From positions 1 through 34,690 of the forward strand of contig VGZD01000034.1 of NCBI GenBank assembly GCA_016872715.1: a stretch of 34,690 bases of DNA, given 5' to 3'. Position numbers and translations under genes: made by a program. Under the pieces are notes generated by a model, which was given only the letters and a program-made list of their open reading frames with translations, was not told the DNA's origin and did no database searches. The DNA is from Planctomycetota bacterium. Its GTDB lineage: Bacteria > Planctomycetota > UBA1135 > GCA-002686595. The number at the start of each line of letters is the position of its first letter. Position 1 is the stretch's first letter. Shown here in pieces: positions 15,501-23,632 of this stretch.

Positions 15501-17447
15501 ATGCTGCTGCGCGCCCTCGGCATTCTCGCGCTCGCGTGTCCGCTCCCGGCGCAGGAGCGCACGCCCGCCCACTTGGGCGAGTTGCAGCAAGGAGTCAACG
15601 CGGCGATCGACCGCGGCGTCGAGCGCCTGCTCGCCCTGCAAAATCGCGACGGTTCTTGGGGCAGCGACATGCGCGAGCCCGTGGGACACTTCGATCGGCG
15701 CAACGGCGAGACGGGCCTGGCGGTCTACACGCTGCGCAAGTGCCGCGTGAGCGCCGAGCATCCGTCGCTGCTGCGCGCCGCGGCGTTCCTCGAGGGCGGC
15801 TTCCCGACGCACAACTACTCGGTGTCGACCCAGCTCCTCGCGCTCGATGCCCTCGGTCCGCCCGAGCGCTGGAAGGAGCGCATGAGGGCGCTCGTGGACG
15901 CCCTGCTGTCGACGCGCATCCGCGGCGAGGGAACGTGGGGCTATCCCGATCATCCCGGCGTGTACATCGACCTCTCGAACACGCAATACGCGGCGCTCGG
16001 ACTGCGCGCGGCCGTGCACTCGGGCGTGAAGATTCCCAAGGACGTGTGGCTCGAGCTCATCGAAGGCACGCTGAAGTACCAGCAGACGCCGTTCGAGGTC
16101 GCCGTCGCCGCGGACGCGGGCGTGAGCTCCACCGGCAAGCGCCAAGTGGCCGGTTTCGGCTACATGCACGGCGAGCGCGAGAACCCGACGGCGTCGATGA
16201 CGGCGGCCGGCATCTCGATCTTGGGCATCGCGAAGGAAGGCGCGGGACGTGACCTGCCCCCGCCTCTGGGACGCTCGCTCGAACGCGCGCAGCGCATGGG
16301 TCTGGCGTGGATCGAGCGCGAGTTCTCCGTCGAGGGCAACCCGCACGGCGCGTACGCGTGGCACTACTATTGGCTCTACGGACTCGAACGCGTCGGAGCC
16401 CTGATGAAGGTCGATCGCATCGGCGAGCACGACTGGTATCGGCTCGGCGCCGCTCGCCTCGTGCGCGAGCAGCGCGACACCGGCGAATGGCGCACCGGCG
16501 GTCCCGTGGATTGGCCCGCCGAGCCGCTGCCGCTGTCGAACACGTGCTTCGCGCTGCTCTTCCTCACCAAGGCCACGGCGCCGAGCTCCGGCAACGACGG
16601 CAGCGTGCAGGACACGTGGGCCTGCGAGCCCGCGACCCAGCCGGTCTGGCTGCGCGCCGCGGGTCGTGCGCGCATCAGTTGCTGGATCAGCGGCTTCTCG
16701 CCGGGCACGGTCGAGGCCTACGGACACGGGCAGGGCTCCAACGCGGCGCTGCACATCGACAAGGTCGAGTTCCTCGTCGACGGCGAGGTCGTTCAGACGC
16801 GCGATGTCGACCAACTCGTGCCGTGGAAGGGCGAGCGCTTCTCGATTCAGCACCTGTTCGCGACCGATGGCGCCCACACCATGCAGGCTCGCGTCCACGT
16901 CGTTCTTCCGACGGAACTTTTCACGGAGGGCCACACGATCGAGGTGCTCGAATCCGCGCCGATGCACGTCGTGGCGCGCGACGTGTTCCAGCCGTGGATG
17001 CTCGAATACGCGCGCGCTGCCGCGAGCAACAAGCTCGAGCTGACGGAAGTCCAGGCGCGCTGCTCGTCGCAACTGGCGAGCTTCACGCACGCGGGAGCGG
17101 CCTGCGACGGCTATCAGGGCACGGGCTGGGCCTTCGCCCCCACCGACACCGACCCATCGATCACGCTCGAACTCGAGCGGCCCCAACGCGCGAAACTCGT
17201 GCTCTTGAGCCAGTACGACGCAAATCGGGCCGCCTCGGGCGAGTTCGCTCGAATCCGGCGCGTGGCGCTGCACCTCAACAAGGAGAGCGCCGGCATCGAG
17301 TTCGATCTGTCGAGCGACACGCTGATGAAGCACGAGCTCGTGCTGCCCCGACCGGCCGTCGTGCGCAGCCTGCGCCTGCGCGTGCTCGCATGGGACGCGG
17401 GCAAGCTGCAACCGGTCGGCGGGTTCTCCGAGATCGAGTTGCGCTGA
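15501..17447 (+). CDS. Secreted prenyltransferase/squalene-cyclase-repeat protein
   Basis: This 648-residue protein has a signal peptide (cleavage expected near PLPAQ, residue 18). Residues of about 25-370 look like the alpha/alpha-toroid repeats of squalene-hopene cyclases and related proteins. There is a QW-type motif QNRDGSWG (47-54), and recurring segments such as RGEGTWGYPDHPG, DTGEWRTGGPVDWP and SNTCFALLFL. I do not see a DxDD cyclase motif, and the export signal also argues against a true terpene cyclase. The C-terminal part (about 375-648) looks beta-rich; its last part, ending GGFSEIELR, may be a discoidin-like ligand-binding domain. Such secreted toroid proteins are common in planctomycetes and their function is unknown. 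It follows oleD by 52 nt but has its own promoter-like sequence. Confidence 0.75.
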   Translation: MLLRALGILALACPLPAQERTPAHLGELQQGVNAAIDRGVERLLALQNRDGSWGSDMREPVGHFDRRNGETGLAVYTLRKCRVSAEHPSLLRAAAFLEGGFPTHNYSVSTQLLALDALGPPERWKERMRALVDALLSTRIRGEGTWGYPDHPGVYIDLSNTQYAALGLRAAVHSGVKIPKDVWLELIEGTLKYQQTPFEVAVAADAGVSSTGKRQVAGFGYMHGERENPTASMTAAGISILGIAKEGAGRDLPPPLGRSLERAQRMGLAWIEREFSVEGNPHGAYAWHYYWLYGLERVGALMKVDRIGEHDWYRLGAARLVREQRDTGEWRTGGPVDWPAEPLPLSNTCFALLFLTKATAPSSGNDGSVQDTWACEPATQPVWLRAAGRARISCWISGFSPGTVEAYGHGQGSNAALHIDKVEFLVDGEVVQTRDVDQLVPWKGERFSIQHLFATDGAHTMQARVHVVLPTELFTEGHTIEVLESAPMHVVARDVFQPWMLEYARAAASNKLELTEVQARCSSQLASFTHAGAACDGYQGTGWAFAPTDTDPSITLELERPQRAKLVLLSQYDANRAASGEFARIRRVALHLNKESAGIEFDLSSDTLMKHELVLPRPAVVRSLRLRVLAWDAGKLQPVGGFSEIELR

Positions 17448-17467
17448 GGCGTCGGCGCGCGCAACGA

Positions 17468-17492
17468 CCCGCCCGGCACGCGTCCGGACGGG
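17468..17492. terminator. Hairpin between convergent genes
   Basis: CCCGCCCGG (17468-17476) and CCGGACGGG (17484-17492) pair at eight of nine positions around a 7-nt loop. It sits in the 72-bp gap between the convergent stops of the cyclase-repeat protein and thrS. It has no U-tract; probably a bidirectional terminator. Confidence 0.45.
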
Positions 17493-17519
17493 CCGCTTGC
17501 AGGCCCCCTTCGCGCGCGG

Positions 17520-19283
17520 CTATTCCAGTCCGAGCGAGCGCGTGGCGCGCAGGCGGTCGAGCAACGCCTTGAACTCCGCGAACGCCATCACCTGCTGCTC
17601 GCGCGTGCCACGACGGCGCACCGTGACCGTGCCCTCGGCGGCCTCCCTGTCGCCCCCGATCAGCATGAACGGGATCTGGCGCTGCTGCGCATCCTTGATC
17701 TTGTTGTTCATGTGCCCGGGCGCGTCCATGCAGTCGACGCGATAGAGATCCCCGCGCAATTGCTGCTCGAGTTGCTTGCAGTAGGCCGTGTGCTCCTCGC
17801 GGATCGGGATCAGCGCGACCTGCGTGGGCGCGCACCAGACGGGGAACTTGCCCGCGAAGTGCTCGATCAGCCCCCCAATGAAGCGCTCGAGCGAGCCGAG
17901 GATCGCGCGGTGCACCATGATCGGTCGCTTCTGCTGCCCGTCGGAGTCGGTGAAGTGGATCTTGAAGCGCTCCGGCAGGTTGAAGTCGCACTGCACGGTC
18001 GACATCTGCCATTCGCGGCCGAGCGAATCCTTGACCTTGAAGTCGATCTTGGGGCCGTAGAACGCGCCGCCGCCCTCATCGAGCTCGAGCTTGAGCTTCA
18101 CGCGATCGGCCGCGCCCTGCAGCGCCGTGGTCGCGCGCTCCCAGATCGCGGGATCGCCGATGGCCTTCTCGGGCCGCGTCGCGAGGTACGCCGTGTAGGT
18201 GTAGCCGAACGTGCGCAGCACCATGTCGATCAGCTCGACGACGCCCGCGATTTCCTCCTCGAGCTGATCGGGAGTGCAGAAGATGTGGCTGTCGTCCTGC
18301 GTGAAGCCGCGCACGCGCATCATGCCGTGCAGCACGCCCGAGCGCTCGAAGCGGTACACCGTGCCGAGCTCGGCCATGCGCAGCGGCAGATCGCGGTAGC
18401 TGTGGGCGCGCGTCGCGTAGATCATCACGTGCCCGGGGCAGTTCATCGGCTTCACGCGATAGCGCGCGTTCTCGATGCCGAAGCCCTCGTACATCATGTC
18501 GCCGTAGTTCTCGAGGTGGCCCGAGGTCTTGAACAGGTCTTCGCGCATCACGTGCGGCGTGTAGACGAAGTCGTAGCCGCGCCGCGTCTGCTCCTGGAAC
18601 ATGAACTCCTCGATCGCGCGCCGCACGGCGCCGAGGTGCGGGTGCCAGAACACGAAGCCCGAGCCGGCCTCGGCGTGCGTGCTGAAGAGATCGAGCTCGG
18701 TGCCGAGCTTGCGGTGGTCGCGGAGCTTGACCTCCTCGAGCCACGCGAGGTGGGCGTCGAGATCCTCCTTCTTCCAAAAGGCCGTGCCGTAGATGCGCCG
18801 CAACATCGGCCGATTCTCGTCGCCGCGCCAGTACGCGCCGGCGATGTTGAGCAGCTTGAAGTGGAAGCCGCGATCGAGGCGATCGACGTGCGGACCCTCG
18901 CACAGGTCCTCGAAATCGCCATGCCGGTAGAAGGTGATCGTCTCGCCTTCGGGGATCAGGTCGACCGCCTCGACCTTGTAGACCTGCTCTTTCGCCCCCA
19001 GGCGCGCCTTGGCGTCGCTGCGCGAAACCGCTTCTCGCACCAGCTCCGGAGTGCGCTTGGCGATGCGCTCCATCTCCTTCTCGATCTTGCGCAGGTCCTT
19101 GTCCTCGAGCGGCTCGCTGAGCTCGATGTCGTAGTAGAACCCGTGCTCGATCGCGGGGCCGAAGCCGAACTTCGCGCCGGGGTAGAGCTTTTGGACGGCG
19201 CTCGCCATGAGGTGCGAGGCCGAGTGGCGCAGGGTGGACAGCGGGAACGGGCCGTTGTCGCGCGGATCGCTCAGAGAGCACAT
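17520..19283 (-). CDS. thrS: Threonyl-tRNA synthetase lacking the TGS domain
   Basis: This class II synthetase charges tRNA-Thr. At 587 residues it is about 55 shorter than E. coli ThrRS, and the whole deficit is at the N-terminus. The protein opens almost directly at the editing domain (H20-x3-H24, then CEGPHV), so the usual N-terminal TGS domain is missing. The catalytic core is intact: MNCPGHVMIYATRAHSYRDLP with zinc ligand C282, FTQDDSHIFC, GPKIDFKVKDSLGREWQ and MVHRAILGSLERFIG, followed by an anticodon-binding domain. The ATG at 19283 is supported by AAGGAG (19298-19293) with a 9-nt spacer. The frame is open further upstream but that part does not resemble a TGS domain. TGS-less forms are a known variant as far as I recall. 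The leader upstream is long and structured. Confidence 0.95.
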   Translation of the reverse strand: MCSLSDPRDNGPFPLSTLRHSASHLMASAVQKLYPGAKFGFGPAIEHGFYYDIELSEPLEDKDLRKIEKEMERIAKRTPELVREAVSRSDAKARLGAKEQVYKVEAVDLIPEGETITFYRHGDFEDLCEGPHVDRLDRGFHFKLLNIAGAYWRGDENRPMLRRIYGTAFWKKEDLDAHLAWLEEVKLRDHRKLGTELDLFSTHAEAGSGFVFWHPHLGAVRRAIEEFMFQEQTRRGYDFVYTPHVMREDLFKTSGHLENYGDMMYEGFGIENARYRVKPMNCPGHVMIYATRAHSYRDLPLRMAELGTVYRFERSGVLHGMMRVRGFTQDDSHIFCTPDQLEEEIAGVVELIDMVLRTFGYTYTAYLATRPEKAIGDPAIWERATTALQGAADRVKLKLELDEGGGAFYGPKIDFKVKDSLGREWQMSTVQCDFNLPERFKIHFTDSDGQQKRPIMVHRAILGSLERFIGGLIEHFAGKFPVWCAPTQVALIPIREEHTAYCKQLEQQLRGDLYRVDCMDAPGHMNNKIKDAQQRQIPFMLIGGDREAAEGTVTVRRRGTREQQVMAFAEFKALLDRLRATRSLGLE

Positions 19284-19634
19284 GCAGTCCGACTCCTTCC
19301 CTCGGGTCTTCCCGAGGGCGTGTCCGCCGCAACCTGCGACGGCCTCTCCCGGACCGATGTGGCACGCGGTCGGGGCCGACCTGGCCTCGCAGCGGGGCGT
19401 CTCCTCCGGGGGGATGCGCCGCGAAAAGAGTAAGGGCCGTCGCATGCGCGAACCAGCGTCTCGACCCGGGCGGTACCGATGGGGAATCGGCGGAAGAAGA
19501 GGGTGGGGAGAAGTCAGCCCTGAGTCGTTGATCTGTTTCGGAGGCCTGCGACGGCCGTGCCCCAGTTCTCGGCGGAGTGGGTCGGGAACAAGAGGAAAAA
19601 CTCGAACGATCCGCTGCCGCGCGTCCCAGAAGTG
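19284..19634 (-). promoter_or_regulatory. Long structured leader of thrS
   Basis: About 350 bp lie between the murB terminator and the thrS start. The element TGCGACGGCC occurs three times: on the plus strand at 19335-19344 and 19547-19556, and inverted at 19435-19444. In the thrS mRNA the middle copy can pair with either outer copy over 10 bp, so two mutually exclusive long-range stems are possible. A perfect 8-bp hairpin then sits directly against the Shine-Dalgarno. I see no T-box consensus and no convincing reading frame of its own. Regulation by alternative RNA structures, or autoregulation by ThrRS as in other bacteria, is possible but unproven. Confidence 0.45.
19299..19318 (-). promoter_or_regulatory. 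Hairpin abutting the thrS ribosome binding site
   Basis: A perfect 8-bp inverted repeat (CCCTCGGG 19299-19306, CCCGAGGG 19311-19318) has a TCTT loop (AAGA in the mRNA). The AAGGAG ribosome binding site (19298-19293) begins at the very next base, so folding or protein binding here could change ribosome access. Confidence 0.55.
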
Positions 19635-19669
19635 AAAAACCGCCCGGGTCCCGCGCGGCGAGGCTCGCC
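19635..19669 (-). terminator. Probable terminator after murB
   Basis: Read on the minus strand, the murB stop is followed by a short perfect stem (GGCGA 19657-19661, TCGCC 19665-19669 in plus-strand letters), a GC-rich stretch able to fold again, and then TTTTT (19639-19635). This looks like a Rho-independent terminator closing the dcw operon, so thrS probably has a separate promoter. Confidence 0.45.
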
Positions 19670-20629
19670 CTAGAGCGTCTCGCGACGCCAGACCTTGACC
19701 TCGAGCTCGAGTTCGACGCCGGTCACTCGCGCCACCTCGGCGCGCAGCTCCTCGATCAGCCCGAGCACGTCGGAGGAGCTCGCGTTGCGGCGATTGATCA
19801 CGAAATTGCCGTGCTGCGGGCTCACGTAGGCGTCGCCGCGCTCGCGCCCCTTGAGGCCGCAGCGCTCGACGAGCTGACCCGCCGACAGGCCTCCCGAGCG
19901 CTGCTTGTCGGGATTCTTGAACACGCAGCCCGCCGACCACTCCGTCACCGGCTGCACGTCGTTTTTTTCCTTCAGGTACTGCTTGGCGCGTTCGCGCACC
20001 AGCGCGCGCGTCTGCGGGACGAGCTTCAGGATCGCGCCCGCGACCACGCGCTCGCCCAGCCCGCCGTTGCGATAGCGCGGCGTGCACTCCGCCCGCGGCA
20101 AGTCGAGCATGCGACCGTCGGGTTCGATCACGCGCACGAGCTCCACGCAGTCCCACAGCTCGCCGTAGCGACCGCCCGCGTTCATCGCCACGCCGCCGCC
20201 GAGCTGGCCCGGCACGCCCGCGAGACACTCCAGACCCGAGAGCCCCAGATCGGTCGCCGTGCTACACAGCTTCTGCAACGTCGTCCCGGCCCACACCACC
20301 AGCCGCGGATCCTCGGCCGGATCGACCTGCACCAGCGCGCCCTGCTGCGTCGATTCGTCGAAGCGCGACGAGCCGCGCAAGGGTCGGAAGCAGCGCTTCA
20401 TGCGATCGGTGGTGATCACGAGGCACTCGTGCAGTCCGTCCTCGATGATCAGGTTGCAGCCGCCGCCCAGGATGCGCGGCACGAAGCCGCGCTCGCGCGC
20501 CGTCGCGACGGCGAGCGAGAGCTCGTGTGGGGTCGCGGGCTCGAGCAGCCAGCGCACCCGCCCGCCGACCCGCATGTAGGTGCGGTCGCGCAGCTCCGCG
20601 TCACGCAGCGCGGCGACGGGCCAATTCAC
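19670..20629 (-). CDS. murB: UDP-N-acetylenolpyruvoylglucosamine reductase
   Basis: This FAD enzyme reduces UDP-GlcNAc-enolpyruvate to UDP-MurNAc in peptidoglycan synthesis. Visible motifs are LRDRTYMRVGG (N-terminal FAD domain), ILGGGCNLIIED, LAGVPGQLGGGVAMNAGGRYGE and SAGCVFKNP. The last one carries the proton donor. It is Ser229 in E. coli and C235 here, a substitution I believe occurs in some MurB proteins. The GTG at 20629 gives 319 residues and overlaps the murC end by 29 nt; it is the only sensible start that keeps the whole N-terminal motif, although no Shine-Dalgarno is seen and an ATG at 20572 is the fallback. It is the last gene of the dcw cluster. Confidence 0.92.
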   Translation of the reverse strand: MNWPVAALRDAELRDRTYMRVGGRVRWLLEPATPHELSLAVATARERGFVPRILGGGCNLIIEDGLHECLVITTDRMKRCFRPLRGSSRFDESTQQGALVQVDPAEDPRLVVWAGTTLQKLCSTATDLGLSGLECLAGVPGQLGGGVAMNAGGRYGELWDCVELVRVIEPDGRMLDLPRAECTPRYRNGGLGERVVAGAILKLVPQTRALVRERAKQYLKEKNDVQPVTEWSAGCVFKNPDKQRSGGLSAGQLVERCGLKGRERGDAYVSPQHGNFVINRRNASSSDVLGLIEELRAEVARVTGVELELEVKVWRRETL

Positions 20630-22118
20630 GGATGAGGTCGTCACGGACGTCCACGATGTCGCCAGCGCCGAGCACGAGCACGGCACAGTCTCCGGACAGA
20701 CCCTCGCACAGCGCTTCGACCGCCGAGCGCCCCGAGCCCCCGCACAGCGCTTCCTTGTTCGCCGCGCGCAGGCGATCGACCAGATCCGAGGCGCTCGCGG
20801 CGTTCTCGCCGTCGACGTGCGCGCGCGCACCGTAGACGTCGGCCACGACGACTCGGTCCGCGCGGCGCAGCGAGTCGGCGAACTCCGCGAGGAAGCGCGC
20901 GGTGCGGCTGTGCTGGTGCGGCTGGAAGAGCACGTGCAGCTTGCGGCCGGGGAACACGCGGCTGGCCGCCTCGAGCGTCACGTTGACCTCGGTCGGATGG
21001 TGCGCGTAGTCGTGCACGACCTCGACGCCCCCGTGACAGCCCCACGACTCGAAGCGCCGCTGGCTGCCGACGTACTGCTCGATCCCGCGCGCCGCATGGA
21101 ACGCGGCTTCGTTGGGATCCATCTTCCACTCGCGCGCCACCAGCCCGACCGAGAGCGCGATCGCGCAACCGGCGTTGAGCGCATTGAAGCTGCCCGGCAC
21201 CGCGAGGCTCACCGAGTCGACGCTGAAGCCGCTGCCCTTCAGGTCGAACGTGAAGTAGCCGCTGCGCTCGCGCTTCAACTGGACTTCGAAGTCGCGATTG
21301 AGGCGCCACACCGGCGCCCGCGCCGCCTGCTCGACCGAGCGCGGAACGTCGGGACCGAGCACGAGCAGCCCGTTGACCGGCGCGCGCTCGACGAAGCGAG
21401 CGAAGGCGCTCTTGATCTGCTCGAAGTCGCCGAAGTAGTCGAGGTGATCGGCCTCGACGTTCGTGACGATCGAACCGTGCGGCGAGAGGTTGAGGAACGA
21501 GCGGTCGTACTCGCACGACTCGACGGCGAACCAGCCACCGTCGTCGTGGAGCACCGCGTTCGATCCGAGCTTGCGACACACGCCGCCGACGATCGCGCCG
21601 GGCTGGGGCAGCGACCCGTCGGAGACCGAGAGCGCCAGACCGCGCAGGGCATGGTAGAGCATCCAGCTCGTGGTGGTCTTGCCGTGGGTGCCGGCGACGC
21701 CGAGCGTGCGGCCAAACGGCGTGATGCGTCCGAGAGCCTCGCTGTACTTGAGCACTGGAATGCCGCGTGCGTTGGCTTCGCTCACGGCAGGGCTCTGCAG
21801 CGAGATGGCGGCCGAGCGCACGACGAGTTGCACGCCCAGCGGCAAGCGCGCGCATTCCTGCGGCGAAACTTCGACCTCGACGCCGAGCGAACGCAGCAGC
21901 TTGACGTGCTCGCTCTCGGCGCGGTCATGGCCGCTGAGCACGTGACCGTGCGCCACGAGCACGCGCGCCGCGCCCGAAACGCCCGCGCCGCCGGCGCCGA
22001 GCAAGTGAATGCGCTCCGGCAGGACCGAGATCGGACGGCGGTTGCGGGGAGCGCGCGGCCGGAAGTCGGCGAGGCGCGCGAGGAACGAAGCGCTGCGAGT
22101 CGTGCCTTGTTCGAGCAT
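20601..22118 (-). CDS. murC: UDP-N-acetylmuramate-L-alanine ligase
   Basis: MurC adds L-Ala to UDP-MurNAc using ATP. The 505-residue protein shows IHLLGAGGAGVSG, the ATP loop GVAGTHGKTTTSWML, ESCEYDRSFLNLSP, TNVEADHLDYFG, VHDYAHHPTEV and FQPHQHSRTARF. There are about 35 extra residues before the Rossmann motif. I chose the ATG at 22118 because AAGGAG lies 12 nt upstream. A TTG at 22154 overlapping the murG stop (TTGA) is an alternative that fits the coupling pattern of this genome and would add 12 residues. The 3' end overlaps murB. Confidence 0.95.
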   Translation of the reverse strand: MLEQGTTRSASFLARLADFRPRAPRNRRPISVLPERIHLLGAGGAGVSGAARVLVAHGHVLSGHDRAESEHVKLLRSLGVEVEVSPQECARLPLGVQLVVRSAAISLQSPAVSEANARGIPVLKYSEALGRITPFGRTLGVAGTHGKTTTSWMLYHALRGLALSVSDGSLPQPGAIVGGVCRKLGSNAVLHDDGGWFAVESCEYDRSFLNLSPHGSIVTNVEADHLDYFGDFEQIKSAFARFVERAPVNGLLVLGPDVPRSVEQAARAPVWRLNRDFEVQLKRERSGYFTFDLKGSGFSVDSVSLAVPGSFNALNAGCAIALSVGLVAREWKMDPNEAAFHAARGIEQYVGSQRRFESWGCHGGVEVVHDYAHHPTEVNVTLEAASRVFPGRKLHVLFQPHQHSRTARFLAEFADSLRRADRVVVADVYGARAHVDGENAASASDLVDRLRAANKEALCGGSGRSAVEALCEGLSGDCAVLVLGAGDIVDVRDDLIRELARRRAA

Positions 22119-22150
22119 CGGATCAGATATCTCCTTCACGGGGCGCGGAC

Positions 22151-23380
22151 TCAAGCATCGGCCGCGATTTCGCGGCTCGAACGCGCCATTGCCGTCAGTT
22201 CTCCCCAGATGCGTTGCGCCGCATCGAGCGGCAGCACGCGTTCGAGCACGGCCGCGCGCTGAGCGAGTTCGCTCGCGCCGCTGGGCAACGTGCGCTGCAC
22301 GAGCTCGCGCGCGAAGTTCGCGTCGAGGCGCGACTCGACGACGATCTCGACGCCCTCTCCGAGTTCACGGGCGTTGCGCTCCTGATGACGATCGACGTGG
22401 TGCGGGTAGGGCACGACCCACGCGGGTCGGCGCAGCGCCGCGACCTCCGCGAGCGTCGAGGCGCCGCCACGGCACAGCACCAGCGTCGCGGCGCAGAGCG
22501 CGGCATGGACGTCGTGCACGAACTCGAGCTGGCGATAGCCCGCTCGCTCGAGCGCACCCTGCTCGCTCCGCCCCGGTCCGGTCTGATGCAGCACTTGCAC
22601 GCCTTGGCGGAGAAACTCCCCCAGTTGCGCCGTGACGAACGAGTTGAGCGCAAGCGCTCCCTGACTGCCGCCGAGCACGACGAGCAGCGGACGATCCGGC
22701 ACGAATCCGAGCGCGGCGCGCGCGGCGCGCTGTCGCTCCTCGCTCACGCCGCCCGCGGCGAACCGCGGAGCGAGCGGCGGGCCGCAGAGCACGTGCTTGG
22801 CGCTCGCACGCCCACCCCCCAGCGTGCCGCGCCAGGCGTGAAAGACGCGCGTCGCCAGCGGCGCCAACCAGCGCGTGGCCTTGCCGCGCACCGCGTTGAT
22901 CTCGAGCAACGCCACGGGAATCCCGAGCGAACGCGCGGCGAGCACGGCCGGCAAGCAGGTGAAGCCGCCCAGACCGATGAGCACTTCGCTGCGGTGAGCG
23001 CGCAGCGCGGCGCGCGCGGCGCGCACCGCCGGCAACGTGCGCAGCGCGAGCCCGCTGATGCGCGGCGCACCCCCACCGTCTGGTTCGAGCGCGAGCGCCA
23101 CGCGCTCGATCTCAACCCCGCCGAGCTCGGTGTCGAGTCCGGCAAAGGCGCGCTCTTCCACGGCGCGACCCGTGCAGAACCACAGCACATCCGCCACGCT
23201 GGCGGGCTGATGAGCGAGCAGGTGCCGACCCGGCACGATGTGCCCGCCCGTGCCGCCGCCAGCGAACGCGACGCGCAGCCGGGTGCGAGGGGGGACGGAA
23301 GGCAGAGGGAGCGAACGGTCCATGGGACGCGACGACGCAGCGTCCGCGTTGGCGTCCTCGACTTCAAGCACCGTGCTCAC
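22151..23380 (-). CDS. murG: UDP-GlcNAc:lipid I N-acetylglucosaminyltransferase
   Basis: MurG makes lipid II from lipid I at the inner face of the membrane. The 409-residue protein has the N-terminal glycine-rich loop VAFAGGGTGGHIVPG, GLGGFTCLPAVLAA, the donor-site motif VLGGSQGALALN, and CRGGASTLAEVAALRRPAWVVPYPHHVDRHQERNA. It carries about 34 extra N-terminal residues compared with E. coli MurG. The GTG at 23380 has a GGAGGAGGG sequence just upstream; an ATG at codon 20 is a less likely start. A 36-nt gap separates it from the small membrane protein gene. Confidence 0.95.
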   Translation of the reverse strand: MSTVLEVEDANADAASSRPMDRSLPLPSVPPRTRLRVAFAGGGTGGHIVPGRHLLAHQPASVADVLWFCTGRAVEERAFAGLDTELGGVEIERVALALEPDGGGAPRISGLALRTLPAVRAARAALRAHRSEVLIGLGGFTCLPAVLAARSLGIPVALLEINAVRGKATRWLAPLATRVFHAWRGTLGGGRASAKHVLCGPPLAPRFAAGGVSEERQRAARAALGFVPDRPLLVVLGGSQGALALNSFVTAQLGEFLRQGVQVLHQTGPGRSEQGALERAGYRQLEFVHDVHAALCAATLVLCRGGASTLAEVAALRRPAWVVPYPHHVDRHQERNARELGEGVEIVVESRLDANFARELVQRTLPSGASELAQRAAVLERVLPLDAAQRIWGELTAMARSSREIAADA

Positions 23381-23416
23381 TGCTCTGCCCTCCTCCGTGG
23401 CATGTTCCGCGTGGGA

Positions 23417-23632
23417 CTAGAGTCCGTTCGCGTTGCCCGGCCGCCACTCCGCGACGACCGGGCTGTGGGACACCGCAACGGCACCGGGGAGCGGGCCCTC
23501 GTCCGCCACGCGCAGCTCGGCGCGGTACGGACCGATCCAACCCTCGAGCAGGAGTCGGATCGACCCCTCGAGGTGCAGTCCCATCACGAACATGCAGCCC
23601 GTGAGGAACAGGATCTTGAAGCGCTCGCTCAC
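23417..23632 (-). CDS. Small single-span membrane protein in the dcw cluster
   Basis: This is a 71-residue protein I do not recognise. It has one hydrophobic segment (about FKILFLTGCMFVMGLHL, residues 5-21), then a mostly extracytoplasmic tail of about 50 residues with Pro and Gly. Its GTG start overlaps the stop of the LysM gene in GTGA, exactly like the other coupled pairs in this cluster; that is the main reason to believe it is real. Position between a LysM membrane protein and murG suggests a small partner in division or wall synthesis. It is not FtsQ- or FtsL-like: too short a tail for FtsQ and no coiled coil. Confidence 0.65.
   Translation of the reverse strand: MSERFKILFLTGCMFVMGLHLEGSIRLLLEGWIGPYRAELRVADEGPLPGAVAVSHSPVVAEWRPGNANGL

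Noticed and set aside
19284-19634. T-box riboswitch upstream of thrS
   Set aside because: I find no AGGGTGGNACCGCG-like T-box sequence and no adjacent terminator with a U-tract.
19966-19973. T-run as a terminator
   Set aside because: It lies inside murB and encodes the Lys-Glu-Lys part of LKEKNDV; no stem precedes it.
19284-20228. N-terminal extension of thrS to an open frame of about 900 codons
   Set aside because: The upstream part overlaps murB and looks like random high-GC translation. It is not a TGS domain, and a good ribosome binding site supports the ATG at 19283.
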